Source: JABDIP01 sp965237625
GTDB taxonomy: Bacteria; Pseudomonadota; Alphaproteobacteria; DSM-16000; Inquilinaceae
Direction of reading: 5' to 3'
Length of the DNA stretch: 64,000 nucleotides
NCBI GenBank assembly: GCA_965237625.1
Contig: CBDEGD010000012.1
Span: 186,001 to 250,000 of the forward strand
The translations under genes were made by a program, and so were the position numbers. The notes below the pieces were generated by a model. It was given only the letters and a program-made list of their open reading frames with translations, ran no database searches and was not told the origin of the DNA. Shown one piece after another: positions 26,059-34,562 of this stretch (within the stretch, counting starts at the first letter, position 1; every line of letters begins with the position of its first letter).

Positions 26059-26804
26059 CCAGCCTGCCCGCGACACCGCCGGCCAAGCGCCTTGGCCTGG
26101 TCATCGATCTGGACACCTGCGTGGGCTGCCATGCCTGCGTGGTGGCGTGCAAGGAATGGAACACCGGCGGCTATCCGGCACCACTGACCGACCAAAACCC
26201 TTATGGATCAAATCCTTCAGGCTCCTGGCTCAACCGGGTGCACAGCTTCGAGGCCGGCGACGGCGCCGACGGACAGACGGTGCATTTCCCGAAATCCTGC
26301 CTGCATTGCGAGGATGCGGCCTGCGTCACCGTCTGCCCGACCGGCGCCTCTTACAAGCGCGCCGAGGACGGCATCGTGCTGGTCGACGAGGATCGCTGCA
26401 TCGGCTGCGGGCTCTGCGCCTGGGCCTGCCCCTATGGCGCGCGGGAGTTGGATGCGTCCGAGGGGGTGATGAAAAAATGCACCCTGTGCATCGACCGTAT
26501 TTACAACGAGAACTTGCCCGAAGAGGAGCGCCAGCCCGCCTGCGTCGCCACCTGCCCGGCCAGCGCCCGGCATTTCGGCGATCTGGCCGATGCCAACTCG
26601 CCGGTGTCGCAGCTTGTCGCCGAGCGCGGCGGCTTCGACCTGATGGCGGAGATGGGCTACCGGCCGACCAACAAATACCTGCCGCCCCGACCACGGCGCA
26701 AAGGCACCGACGGCGGCTCCAATGGCGCCGCACCGGCCCGGCTGGAAACCGCATCCCCCGAGGGCGGTTTCCTGGGCTGGCTCGACACCGTGTTGTCGGA
26801 CTAG
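26055..26804 (+). CDS. soeB: Sulfite dehydrogenase iron-sulfur subunit SoeB
   Basis: 249-aa ferredoxin-like subunit that carries electrons from SoeA to the membrane subunit. Four cysteine sets are visible: CVGCHACVVAC, CLHCEDAACVTVC, CIGCGLCAWAC, and KCTLC with CVATC, enough for four [4Fe-4S] clusters. The ATG overlaps the soeA stop in ATGA (26055-26058), so translation is coupled. The proline/arginine-rich C-terminal tail after PTNKYLPPRPRR is usual for the family. It ends 188 nt before soeC. Confidence 0.92.
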   Translation: MTSLPATPPAKRLGLVIDLDTCVGCHACVVACKEWNTGGYPAPLTDQNPYGSNPSGSWLNRVHSFEAGDGADGQTVHFPKSCLHCEDAACVTVCPTGASYKRAEDGIVLVDEDRCIGCGLCAWACPYGARELDASEGVMKKCTLCIDRIYNENLPEEERQPACVATCPASARHFGDLADANSPVSQLVAERGGFDLMAEMGYRPTNKYLPPRPRRKGTDGGSNGAAPARLETASPEGGFLGWLDTVLSD

Positions 26805-26822
26805 GTGAAGAGTCATGCGTAG

Positions 26823-26960
26823 CCCCCTCACCCTCCCAACGCTTCGCGCCGGGTCCCTCCCTCTCCCGCAAGGGGAGAGGGAAACAACACCGATGCCGGC
26901 ATGGAAACCCCTCTCCCCTTGCGGCAGAGGGAGGGACTCGCGAAGCGGGAGGGTGAGGGG
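26823..26960. repeat. Compound inverted repeat, family C, inside the soe operon
   Basis: Opens CCCCTCACCCTCCC, ends GGGAGGGTGAGGGG, with inner inverted CCTCTCCC/GGGAGAGG arms. It fills the gap between soeB and soeC, so the operon transcript must read through several strong hairpins. Confidence 0.75.
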
Positions 26961-26992
26961 TCTTTCGAAATCGCCCCTTTCGAAGTAAGCCC

Positions 26993-27940
26993 ATGCATCC
27001 AGCAATCTCGATCATCTTCTTCACCACCGCTTCCGGCGCTGGATACGGGCTGCTGGTCCTGCTCGGCCTCGGAGCCGCCTTGGGGCTTCTGCCGGCCGAC
27101 CGATGGTTCGGCCTGGTCGGCATGGGCGCGTCCCTGGGGCTGATCACCGCCGGGCTGCTGTCCTCCACATTCCATCTCGGCCATCCGGAGCGGGCCTGGC
27201 GGGCCCTCTCGCAATGGCGCTCGTCCTGGCTGTCCCGTGAGGGCGTGATGGCGGTGGTGACCTATGGGCCGGCTGGGCTATTGGGAATCGGCTGGGTGTT
27301 CCTTGAAGACACCGACGGGCTTTGGTCTCTGTGCGGTATCGTGACCGCCGCGCTGGCGTTGGTGACGGTGTATTGCACCAGCATGATCTACGCGTCCCTG
27401 AAGCCGATCCGGCACTGGCATCATGGCATGGTGCCGCCGGTATTCCTGGGATTCGCCATGGCGACCGGCGCCCTGTGGCTGCACGCCCTGGCCGCCGCTT
27501 TCGGCATGACCGGCCAATGGACGGCGATTGCCGCCATCGTGCTGACCGCGCTTGCCTGGATCCTGAAGGGTCTCTACTGGCGCGATCTACGCCGCGCACC
27601 GGCCACCAGCACCATCGAAAGCGCCACCGGGCTGGGCCATATCGGCGCGGTCCGCATGCTGGACCCGCCTCACACCCAGGACAATTACCTGCTAACCGAA
27701 ATGGGATACCGGGTTGCCCGCAAACATGCGGACAAGCTGCGCCGGCTGGCGGTGATCTCCGGATTGCTGTTGCCCGCGGCGTTGCTGCCGGTCGCGGCGA
27801 TCACCGGCGGGGTGGCCGGAGCCGCTATGGCGCTCATCGCGGCGATCGCCGGCAGCGCCGGTGTCGTGGTCGAGCGCTGGCTGTTCTTCGCCGAGGCGCA
27901 GCACACGGTGACCTTGTATTACGGCGCCAAGGCAGCCTAA
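26993..27940 (+). CDS. soeC: Sulfite dehydrogenase membrane anchor SoeC (DmsC family)
   Basis: 315-aa integral membrane subunit, about eight helices, which binds quinone and anchors SoeAB to the inner face of the membrane. MHPAISIIFFTTASGAGYGL, LLSSTFHLGHPERAWRALSQWRSSWLSREG and LIAAIAGSAGVVVERWLFF match DmsC/SoeC proteins. It is the third gene of soeABC, separated from soeB by a repeat element. The product oxidises sulfite from organosulfonate or thiosulfate breakdown. Confidence 0.87.
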   Translation: MHPAISIIFFTTASGAGYGLLVLLGLGAALGLLPADRWFGLVGMGASLGLITAGLLSSTFHLGHPERAWRALSQWRSSWLSREGVMAVVTYGPAGLLGIGWVFLEDTDGLWSLCGIVTAALALVTVYCTSMIYASLKPIRHWHHGMVPPVFLGFAMATGALWLHALAAAFGMTGQWTAIAAIVLTALAWILKGLYWRDLRRAPATSTIESATGLGHIGAVRMLDPPHTQDNYLLTEMGYRVARKHADKLRRLAVISGLLLPAALLPVAAITGGVAGAAMALIAAIAGSAGVVVERWLFFAEAQHTVTLYYGAKAA

Positions 27941-27994
27941 ACAGGCGCGGAATTCCGGCGGCCATGCCGCCCGCGCTTGATCGAGGCCCTGGCA

Positions 27995-28807
27995 ATGGAC
28001 GAATATTTCGAGGCAAACCGACGACGGTGGGACGAGGTCGTCGGCATCCACACGAAGTCGACGACCGGTGCCTATCGCCTGGATGAGTTTCGCAACGGCG
28101 CCGAGGTTCTGGCGCCGATCGAAGCCGCCGAGATCGGCGACGTGACCGGCAAAAATCTCCTCCATCTGCAATGTCATTTCGGTCTCGACACGCTGAGCCT
28201 GGCTCGCCGAGGCGCGACCGTCACCGGTTTGGATTTTGCGCCCAGAGCCGTCGCGGCGGCGCGGGCCCTGTCGGCGGAAACCGGCGTGCCCGGCACGTTC
28301 GTCGAAGGCAATCTGCACGACGCGCCTGAGCTGATCGATGGTCAATTCGATGTGGTCTATGTGACCTGGGGCGCCATCAACTGGCTGCCGGACATCCGCC
28401 GCTGGGCGGAGATCGTCGCCCATTTCCTGGCGCCCGGCGGGTATCTGTACCTTCTGGAAGGGCACCCGGCGGTGCTGGCCCTCGAGCAGGTCGAGGACGG
28501 CCGATTGGTTCCCACCTATCCCTATTTCCAGGGTTCCGAGCCGCTAACGTTCGATGACCAGACCACCTACACCGGCGACACGGACACGCTGAAGAATAGC
28601 CGCAGCTATGAATGGATCCATCCGATTGGCGAGGTGGTTACCGCCCTGATCGATGCGGGGCTGACCCTCGACTTCCTGCACGAACACGACCGGCTGGTTT
28701 GGAAACTGTTCCCGTCGATGGTCACGGATGAAGACGGGACGGAGCGGCTGCCACCGGAGGTTCCATCCTTGCCGCTGGCGTTTTCGGTCAGGGCGACGAA
28801 GCGCTGA
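27995..28807 (+). CDS. Class I SAM-dependent methyltransferase
   Basis: 270-aa soluble methyltransferase. Motif I is LLHLQCHFGLDTLSLARRG, followed by VTGLDFAPRAV (acidic residue at the end of strand 2) and FDVVYVTWGAINWLPDI (motif IV region). The substrate is not evident. ATG 27995 is chosen at the start of the family homology; the frame extends 6 codons further upstream with a weak start. It ends 33 nt before a paired inverted repeat. Confidence 0.87.
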   Translation: MDEYFEANRRRWDEVVGIHTKSTTGAYRLDEFRNGAEVLAPIEAAEIGDVTGKNLLHLQCHFGLDTLSLARRGATVTGLDFAPRAVAAARALSAETGVPGTFVEGNLHDAPELIDGQFDVVYVTWGAINWLPDIRRWAEIVAHFLAPGGYLYLLEGHPAVLALEQVEDGRLVPTYPYFQGSEPLTFDDQTTYTGDTDTLKNSRSYEWIHPIGEVVTALIDAGLTLDFLHEHDRLVWKLFPSMVTDEDGTERLPPEVPSLPLAFSVRATKR

Positions 28808-28840
28808 AGCAACCGGTGGCATCGTGCCTGATGGCCCGAT

Positions 28841-28960
28841 CCCCATACTTCGACAGGCTCAGCATGAGGATCTAATTTCAGCATGGAAATCGTTGCATAT
28901 CGGGTAAACGTACGACCCTGCAAAACAAGGTCCTCATGCTGAGCCTGTCGAAGTATGGGG
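28841..28960. repeat. Perfect 30-bp inverted repeat, family D
   Basis: CCCCATACTTCGACAGGCTC at 28841 begins a 30-bp arm (to 28870) whose exact inverse is at 28931-28960, 60 nt apart. It sits between convergent genes and is a separate family from the A, B and C repeats. Confidence 0.9.
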
Positions 28961-28997
28961 ACCGGGCCGCCAGCGCGAATTCTCGCTGAAGCGTGCC

Positions 28998-30029
28998 CTA
29001 CCCCCGCCGCGCCATATCCAGGAATTCCAGGTTCACGCAGTTCCTCGACTCCCCGTCGCGCAGATGGGCGATCAGGGTCTCGACCGATTTGCGGCGCACA
29101 TCTTCAGCACTCTCCGGGCTGCCCCAAGCGGCATGGGGAGTCAACACGAACCGGCCGGCGAGCCAGTCCGCCTTGTCGGCATAGGCGCGGATCAGGGGCG
29201 GCAGCGGATCCGGCGGCGGTTCAACTGGCAGCACGTCGAGCGCGGCGCCGCCGATCGTCCCTTGCTTCAGGGCGTCGTGCAGCGCGTCGATATCGATGAT
29301 GGCGCCACGCGCGGTGTTGACCAGGATCGCATGGGGCTGCATGGCGGCAAGCGCCCGGGCGTCAACCATATTCCGGGTCTCCTCGGTCAGCGGCGTATGA
29401 ACGCTGACGATGTCGCTCTGCCCCAGCAAATCTTCCAGACGCTCGACACGGTCGACTCCGACAGCGATTTCGTGGCCGCGCGGGACGTAGGGATCGTAAG
29501 CGACGATCCGCATGCCGAAGGCCTTGGCGCGCAGGGCGGTCGCCGTGCCGATGCGGCCGAGACCGACAATGCCCAGGGTGCGCTCACGAATCCGGCGAAC
29601 CAGCGGCGCCGTCGTCACATCGAAACCGCCGATCGGGTCGGCACTAAGCACCTCGTGATAGCGGGCGATGCCGCGGGTCAGGGACAGCATCAGCGCGATG
29701 GCGTGGTCGGCAACTTCGCTGGTGCCGTAATCGGGGGTATTGGCGACCGCGATTCCGGCGGCCCCGGCGGCCTCCAAATCGATATTATCGAACCCCGCCC
29801 CGGCCCGAACGATCACCCGGCAGCGCGGCATCCGCGCGATTACCCCGGCATCTACGGTGATTTCGTGCCACACCAGCAAGCCGTCGCACGCCGCAAAGCT
29901 TTCCTCCGATACCCCCGCCGCATCGCGTCGGCGATGGATGTCGAACCGGAACAGATCGCCGGCAGTTCGCCGTTCCACCACCGCGTCATCGGCGTATTGG
30001 GCGTCGGGGGTGAGGATATGAAAATTCAT
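28998..30029 (-). CDS. D-isomer 2-hydroxyacid dehydrogenase (C-terminal-binding-protein type)
   Basis: 343-aa NAD-dependent dehydrogenase acting on a D-2-hydroxy acid. The nucleotide site is LGIVGLGRIGTATALRAKAFGMRIVAYDPY, and the catalytic Arg, Glu and His are in NTARGAIID, VLPVEPPP and TPHAAWG. The chosen ATG (30029) begins at the family homology. It is divergent from a hydratase gene with only about 30 nt between the starts, so the two are likely controlled together. Confidence 0.88.
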   Translation of the reverse strand: MNFHILTPDAQYADDAVVERRTAGDLFRFDIHRRRDAAGVSEESFAACDGLLVWHEITVDAGVIARMPRCRVIVRAGAGFDNIDLEAAGAAGIAVANTPDYGTSEVADHAIALMLSLTRGIARYHEVLSADPIGGFDVTTAPLVRRIRERTLGIVGLGRIGTATALRAKAFGMRIVAYDPYVPRGHEIAVGVDRVERLEDLLGQSDIVSVHTPLTEETRNMVDARALAAMQPHAILVNTARGAIIDIDALHDALKQGTIGGAALDVLPVEPPPDPLPPLIRAYADKADWLAGRFVLTPHAAWGSPESAEDVRRKSVETLIAHLRDGESRNCVNLEFLDMARRG

Positions 30030-30060
30030 CGCGCGTTCCTGGCTGGCATGCTGGCACGAT

Positions 30061-30939
30061 ATGATCTTAGAGCCTGGCGGCATTGCCGTCGCGCCACACG
30101 ACCTGTCAAACTGGGGCTACGATTGGAAAAAAGGGGCAAGTCGGTTGGACGCGGCAGGATTAGAGCAGGCGGTGGCGTTGTTGACCGCCAATCGTCGGAC
30201 AGCGGACGCATTCGACGGGCTGCCGCAGCGCTGTCGACCGGCCGATGAAGCGGAAGGCTATGCGATCCAGGCCGCCCTTGCACGCCAGCTGAGCGACGGC
30301 GGCATGGGGGCGGTTGCCGGCGCGAAGATCGGCTGCACCACGTCGGTCATGCAGGCCTATATGAAGATCGACCAGCCTTGCGCCGGCACGATCTATCGAA
30401 GCGGGGTTCACGATACGCCGGCAGAGCTTCGCTACGCCGACTACCGCCGTGTCGGCGTCGAATGCGAGATCGCGGTGCGGCTCGCCGGGCCACTCCCGGA
30501 GTCCCCCTCACCTGTCGACATCGATGAATTGGCCGCCTGCGTGGAGTCGTGCATGGCGGCGATCGAGATCGTCGACGACCGCTACCGCGACTTCCGGGCC
30601 ATCGACACGCCAACCCTGATCGGAGACGATTTCTTCCATGCCGGCTGCGTCCTGGCGCCACCGGTCACCGATTGGCAGCGGCTGGATCTGGCGGCCGTGG
30701 CGGGGCGGATGGAAATCAACGGCGAGAGCGCCGGGACCGGTCGAGGCGCCGACATTCTGGGGCATCCGCTGCGGGCGCTCGCCTGGCTCGCCGAGACCGG
30801 CCAGGCGCGGGATCGTCGGCTGGGCGCCGGTTCCATCGTGATGTTGGGTAGCGTGGTGAAAACCTGCTGGCTGTCCGCCGGCGATACGGTGATCGTCGAA
30901 GTCGACGGTCTCGGCCGAGCCGAGGTGCGATTCCGCTAG
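30061..30939 (+). CDS. 2-keto-4-pentenoate hydratase family protein
   Basis: 292-aa member of the FAH/hydratase family (MhpD-like) that hydrates 2-keto-4-enoic acids or decarboxylates 4-oxalocrotonate. AGAKIGCTTSVMQAYM, the metal-binding acids in VECEIAVRLAG, and ESCMAAIEIVDDRYRDF are conserved. ATG 30061 is the upstream limit; the conserved region starts near TTG 30145, after AAAGGGGC, which may be the true start. Divergent from the 2-hydroxyacid dehydrogenase, suggesting a small catabolic pair. Confidence 0.8.
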   Translation: MILEPGGIAVAPHDLSNWGYDWKKGASRLDAAGLEQAVALLTANRRTADAFDGLPQRCRPADEAEGYAIQAALARQLSDGGMGAVAGAKIGCTTSVMQAYMKIDQPCAGTIYRSGVHDTPAELRYADYRRVGVECEIAVRLAGPLPESPSPVDIDELAACVESCMAAIEIVDDRYRDFRAIDTPTLIGDDFFHAGCVLAPPVTDWQRLDLAAVAGRMEINGESAGTGRGADILGHPLRALAWLAETGQARDRRLGAGSIVMLGSVVKTCWLSAGDTVIVEVDGLGRAEVRFR

Positions 30940-30948
30940 GCGGCGTCC

Positions 30949-31926
30949 TTAAGGCGCCGATACATATGCCCGGCGGCTTGCCTCGATCATGTCGGATAGG
31001 TGCCGGACCAAGGTCCATTGCTGCTGGGCGCCGATGATGAATTTCAGCCCGATGCGGTTATCCGTGTGGTGCGCCACCTCGGCATTCAACCGGCCGACAT
31101 GGGCGATGTCGATCGCCACCGTCTCACCGACACCCGGAAGTTTCTTGCCAAAGACCAGAGCGCCGCCGGCGGAAATGTCGTTCACCGTGCAGGGGAACCG
31201 TTTCTCGCCGAAGACCAGCGTGGCCGGCTGATCGAAATCCCAGCGCGGGAACCGCCTGGGCTCCTTGCGCTCCTTCTCGGTGATCAGCGGCACCGAGGAT
31301 GGCCCGCCGACCACCAGCCGACGGTCGAGATAGTCCCACAGGCGCCCGACTTCCTCGGACAGGATGTCCTGGTTCTGGGCCTCGAAAACGGTCTGGCCGC
31401 TGACCATGCGCTGGGCGAATTCACTGCTGGCGGGAACAATGGCCGTGGAGACCGAGCCGTGCTGTGACAGGGCCATAACCGATTCAGCCGTGATATCGGC
31501 GCTCGGCGAACCGCCATTGACCACGAACACATGACGAAGCCCAAGCCGGTCGAGGAGTTCGACGGTGGTGCCAGCGGCCTGCAGATCGTATTGGCCCGGG
31601 CGTACGGGAATGGCCACCAAATCGGCGAAACCGAGTACGGTTTCCACTGCGGAATCGATTTCCGGTGGCGTATCGACGATCACCAAACCGTTCTTCTCGC
31701 TCTTCAGCGAGGCAAGCGCGGCGGCCATGTCCGGTTTCTCCACCTCGACCAGGGTCGGCCCCGGACCGTTGCGGGCCTCTCGCCAATGGGCCAGATCGCC
31801 GCGCGGATCCACATCGATCATGGCAACCGGGCCGGCGCCGCATCGGTGCGCCTGAACCGCCGTGTGGGCTGCCAGCGTCGTCTTGCCGGCGCCCGTGGCT
31901 GTAGAGACAAAAGCCAGGACTCTCAT
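30949..31926 (-). CDS. ParA/MinD-like ATPase fused to a C-terminal PilZ domain
   Basis: 325 aa. Residues 1-205 are a ParA-family P-loop ATPase: Walker A TATGAGKTT (9-17), VAMIDVDPRGD and the hydrolysis-loop VIVDTPPEI. The ParA signature lysine (position 10) is replaced by Ala, so dimer-stimulated ATP use may differ. After a linker with ERKEPRRFPRW comes PilZ: RRFPR (RxxxR) and NDISAGG (DxSxxG), the two c-di-GMP motifs, both intact. The start is set by GAGAGGG 9 nt upstream of ATG 31926. The fusion implies that c-di-GMP controls a localisation or partition ATPase. It is convergent with the hydratase gene. Confidence 0.82.
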   Translation of the reverse strand: MRVLAFVSTATGAGKTTLAAHTAVQAHRCGAGPVAMIDVDPRGDLAHWREARNGPGPTLVEVEKPDMAAALASLKSEKNGLVIVDTPPEIDSAVETVLGFADLVAIPVRPGQYDLQAAGTTVELLDRLGLRHVFVVNGGSPSADITAESVMALSQHGSVSTAIVPASSEFAQRMVSGQTVFEAQNQDILSEEVGRLWDYLDRRLVVGGPSSVPLITEKERKEPRRFPRWDFDQPATLVFGEKRFPCTVNDISAGGALVFGKKLPGVGETVAIDIAHVGRLNAEVAHHTDNRIGLKFIIGAQQQWTLVRHLSDMIEASRRAYVSAP

Positions 31927-32177
31927 GCGGCTACGCCCTCTCGGCCAACATTCTACGCCGACGGACGTCGGGGGGCCGAACCCACCGCCCGCGCTCAGAT
32001 TGGGTACCAGATACAACGAATAGGCCAGCGGGGATTAACCATGCGTTAACAGAAATTTGCCGTCGGGATTTATGAAATAATAAGAACCGTCGCCAATGGT
32101 AAAGGACGCAAACTTTCCGAATGCCGCGATAAGGGTCGCCGCTGGTCGGGACAGCCCAAGGCAGATGGGACAGCCCC

Positions 32178-32468
32178 ATGGAGTACCGTCGAGTACATTC
32201 CCCAACACGCCGCCGATATGCGATCTCACTGGCGCTGTTCGCGCTGATCGCCGGCTGCGGAGAAAAAGCGGCGCCGGTGTTCCGGGAGGGCGAAATTCCC
32301 CAGCCCTATATGCAATTCTCCGTCATCGTCGACCGCGCGAGCGGTTCGCTCGGGCCGGCCCAGTCACGTGCGAATTCGATTTGCGCGGACGTACGGCAGT
32401 CGGCCGTGATGTATATCGCCGCCGATGTTGGAGATGACCGCACCCAGTACTATTTCAGGTGCCGCTAA
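32178..32468 (+). CDS. Small putative lipoprotein
   Basis: 96 aa. A basic N-terminus (MEYRRVHSPTRRRY) leads into a hydrophobic stretch ending in the lipobox LIAGC (cysteine at about residue 27), so it is predicted to be lipid-anchored. The mature part is about 70 residues with two Cys and no recognised motif. It lies between the ParA-PilZ gene and a single-domain PilZ gene; a shared role is only a guess from position. Confidence 0.6.
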   Translation: MEYRRVHSPTRRRYAISLALFALIAGCGEKAAPVFREGEIPQPYMQFSVIVDRASGSLGPAQSRANSICADVRQSAVMYIAADVGDDRTQYYFRCR

Positions 32469-32531
32469 GCTTTTGCCGATCCGGCTGGTATCGGCCATCG
32501 GCGTAATAGGGCCGACAGTACCCCGATCGAT

Positions 32532-32897
32532 CTAAGGGACCGGACGGCGAAGGGGCTGGGTGTCGTCGCTGCCAACCATCAAGGCGACACATTGAAGTTC
32601 CCGCTCCAATGGCTGCTCCGGTCGATCGAATTGGAACCCGCCGACATTTCCCTTGGTCCACACGATCTTCCCGGCAAAGCGTCCGGCGACGGCATGCTCA
32701 AGCACCATCTCGAGCCCTTCCGGAACCGAGTCCTCGAACTTCAAACGCGCTCCGCCCAGCGAGATATCCTCGATGTTGCAGCCATAAAGACCACCGCCTG
32801 CCCTAACCTGCGCCGTGGTCTTGCGATCCAGCGGGCAACGTTTGGACTTCCGGCGATTGAACACCTGGGACGTGTTTACGAGTCGCAGCGCATGCAT
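32532..32897 (-). CDS. Single-domain PilZ protein
   Basis: 121-aa c-di-GMP effector. RRKSKR (RxxxR) at about residues 15-20 and EDISLGGARL (DxSxxG) are both present, followed by the PilZ beta-barrel including KIVWTKGNVGGFQF. No other domain. It is 330 nt from the ParA-PilZ fusion region and so the locus holds two PilZ domains. Target unknown. Confidence 0.85.
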   Translation of the reverse strand: MHALRLVNTSQVFNRRKSKRCPLDRKTTAQVRAGGGLYGCNIEDISLGGARLKFEDSVPEGLEMVLEHAVAGRFAGKIVWTKGNVGGFQFDRPEQPLERELQCVALMVGSDDTQPLRRPVP

Positions 32898-33209
32898 CGA
32901 TCAGGCTCCGCCGGTGCGGGTTGAAACTAATCCGAATTGTTAAGGAACTTGGTTAACGAACCGTTAGCCGACGCACGAAACCCATGGGAATCCGCGCATT
33001 GGAGAGATCGTTTATAATTTCAGTTGTATTTACATAAAATTTTATATACCTTCCGCGATTATCGGTTCCGAGTTTTTCCCGGGACCGAACAGGCTGATTG
33101 ATCATGGACCCAAAAGAGCCGCTGCGCCGAACGGCCAGCGGCTCAATTTGAGATCGGAGCGACATCCGATCAGGCACCAGATATTACGCACAACCTGAGA
33201 GCATTGAAG
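32898..33209. other. 312-nt intergenic region with AT-rich stretch and stem-loop
   Basis: Between the PilZ gene and the membrane protein gene. It has an AT-rich block near 33010-33048 that may be a promoter, and a stem-loop GAGCCGCTG / CAGCGGCTC (33116-33124 with 33136-33144) followed by AATTT, which could be an attenuator for the gene at 33210. No gene is seen. Confidence 0.4.
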
Positions 33210-33857
33210 ATGGAACAGGTATTACTGGATCACGGAATCGAAGGACTTTCCAAGGCCGTTCTCTCCCTGGGCCACCTCGTCGGCTTGGTTCTCGGGCTTG
33301 GCACGACCCTTTATCTCGATGGCGGCTGTGTTCTCTCGATCGCGGGAAAATCCTGGGACCGCTACCGGTCGTTCATGTCCGGTGCGCTGTTCGACTTCGC
33401 AACGAGATACGTGATCGTCGGGCTGGTGATACTGTGGGTCACCGGGTGCGGATTTCTGGTGCATTACGCGGTCTTCTCGCCTGAGAAGCTGAGCAACCCG
33501 AAGATCTACGCCAAGCTGGCCCTGGTATGCATCCTGACAGTCAACGGATACCTGCTTCACCACCATGTGCTCAAGCAGGTCGCGGGTATGAGCGATTGCA
33601 GCCATCTCCTGACATCCCGGATAGGGCGGCTTTGCCTGCTCAGCGGCGCGGTGTCGGCCGCCGCCTGGACCGGCGCATTCCTGCTTGGGGCCCTTCCCGT
33701 CCTCAACAATGTCGTCAGCTTTTCCGTATTGGTGGCGATCTGGGCGGTGCTCGTGCTCGGCGCCTATCTGTCGGCAAAGGGCTTCATCGCACTCTTCGGG
33801 AACCGGGGAACATTGATGGACAGGGATTTCCGCGCAGAGGATCTTTCGCGTCACTGA
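33210..33857 (+). CDS. Five-helix membrane protein of unknown function
   Basis: 215 aa. Hydrophobic segments near residues 18-38, 65-88, 100-120, 140-161 and 170-190 predict five helices. The sequence includes GHLVGLVLGLGTTLYLDG, a cytochrome-like H pair YLLHHHVLK, and a charged C-terminus. No family was recognised. The ATG is taken at 33210; two codons upstream is a weaker start. It follows an AT-rich promoter-like region and a stem-loop. Confidence 0.65.
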   Translation: MEQVLLDHGIEGLSKAVLSLGHLVGLVLGLGTTLYLDGGCVLSIAGKSWDRYRSFMSGALFDFATRYVIVGLVILWVTGCGFLVHYAVFSPEKLSNPKIYAKLALVCILTVNGYLLHHHVLKQVAGMSDCSHLLTSRIGRLCLLSGAVSAAAWTGAFLLGALPVLNNVVSFSVLVAIWAVLVLGAYLSAKGFIALFGNRGTLMDRDFRAEDLSRH

Positions 33858-33995
33858 ATTCAAGATGGGCGGCGGCTAATCGCATAATCGCATGCCGATC
33901 AGGACCCAACGCCAGATCACCATGTCGGCCCTGGCGGCGGAAATCGCGGCCGGCCCGTAACCCGGCGACCAGAGCATTATCCGCTCACGCGGAAT

Positions 33996-34077
33996 CGGCA
34001 CCGGCCCGCTCCCCCGCCCGGCCACCCAGCGTCAGTATCCTCAGTGGGTGGCCGGGCGGGGGAGCGGGCCGGTGCCG
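33996..34077. repeat. Perfect 33-bp inverted repeat with 16-nt loop
   Basis: The left arm begins CGGCACCGGCCCGCTCCCCC at 33996 and its exact inverse ends at 34077; the loop is GCGTCAGTATCCTCAG. It lies between the convergent membrane protein and ABM-like genes and would make an exceptionally stable hairpin. It may end transcription of both, but no T tract is visible. Confidence 0.9.
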
Positions 34078-34138
34078 TTAGATCGGAAAACGATCCAGCA
34101 GGAATGCCCAATCGATCGATCGCGATCGCCGGTACCGA

Positions 34139-34434
34139 TCAGAATTCGCGGTCGAAGACGACGGGATAGCCGACAATGTCGGGCGGTGAGGCGAACATTT
34201 CCCGGAATGGGTCCATCAGCCGCGCGGCCTCGCCGCTGGCCTCGTAGGTCCGGACATGCTCTTCGTTCTGCCACATGGTCATCATGACCGCTTTGCCGCC
34301 GCCATCGCCGGTCAGAACGACCGCATGAAGCCGGCTTCACCTTCCAGCATCGGAAAGATCGTCTGCCGAAACAGCGTAACGGCATCCGACCAGCGGTCCG
34401 GCTTTACGTCGAGATGCGCGAAGCGGACAAACAT
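34139..34434 (-). pseudogene. Antibiotic-biosynthesis-monooxygenase (ABM)-like gene, frameshifted
   Basis: The first frame, from ATG 34434, reads MFVRFAHLDVKPDRWSDAVT..., stops after about 40 codons (near 34312), and the rest of the ABM-like dimeric barrel continues in another frame as VVLTGDGGGKAVMMTMWQNE...DPFREMFASPP...VFDREF to the TGA at 34139. Restoring one base near ATGCGGTCG would give a normal protein of about 98 aa. The start is preceded by GAGG 9 nt upstream. ABM proteins are small oxygenases or quinone-related enzymes. Either a sequencing error or a decayed gene. Confidence 0.65.
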
Positions 34435-34562
34435 CGGCTCGATCCTCGCATTCGAATGATCCGACGCCGGCCGCCCCAAGCTGTCTCGCGAAGTGGCGCG
34501 ATAGCCAGGGGACGGCCGGTCCGGTCCGGGCGCCCGGCGCGAACCGGGCGTCAGAATCGACC

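Noticed and set aside
32953..33177. A 74-codon minus-strand frame in the PilZ to membrane-protein gap
   Set aside because: No homology, no ribosome site, and it crosses the stem-loop and promoter-like AT-rich region.
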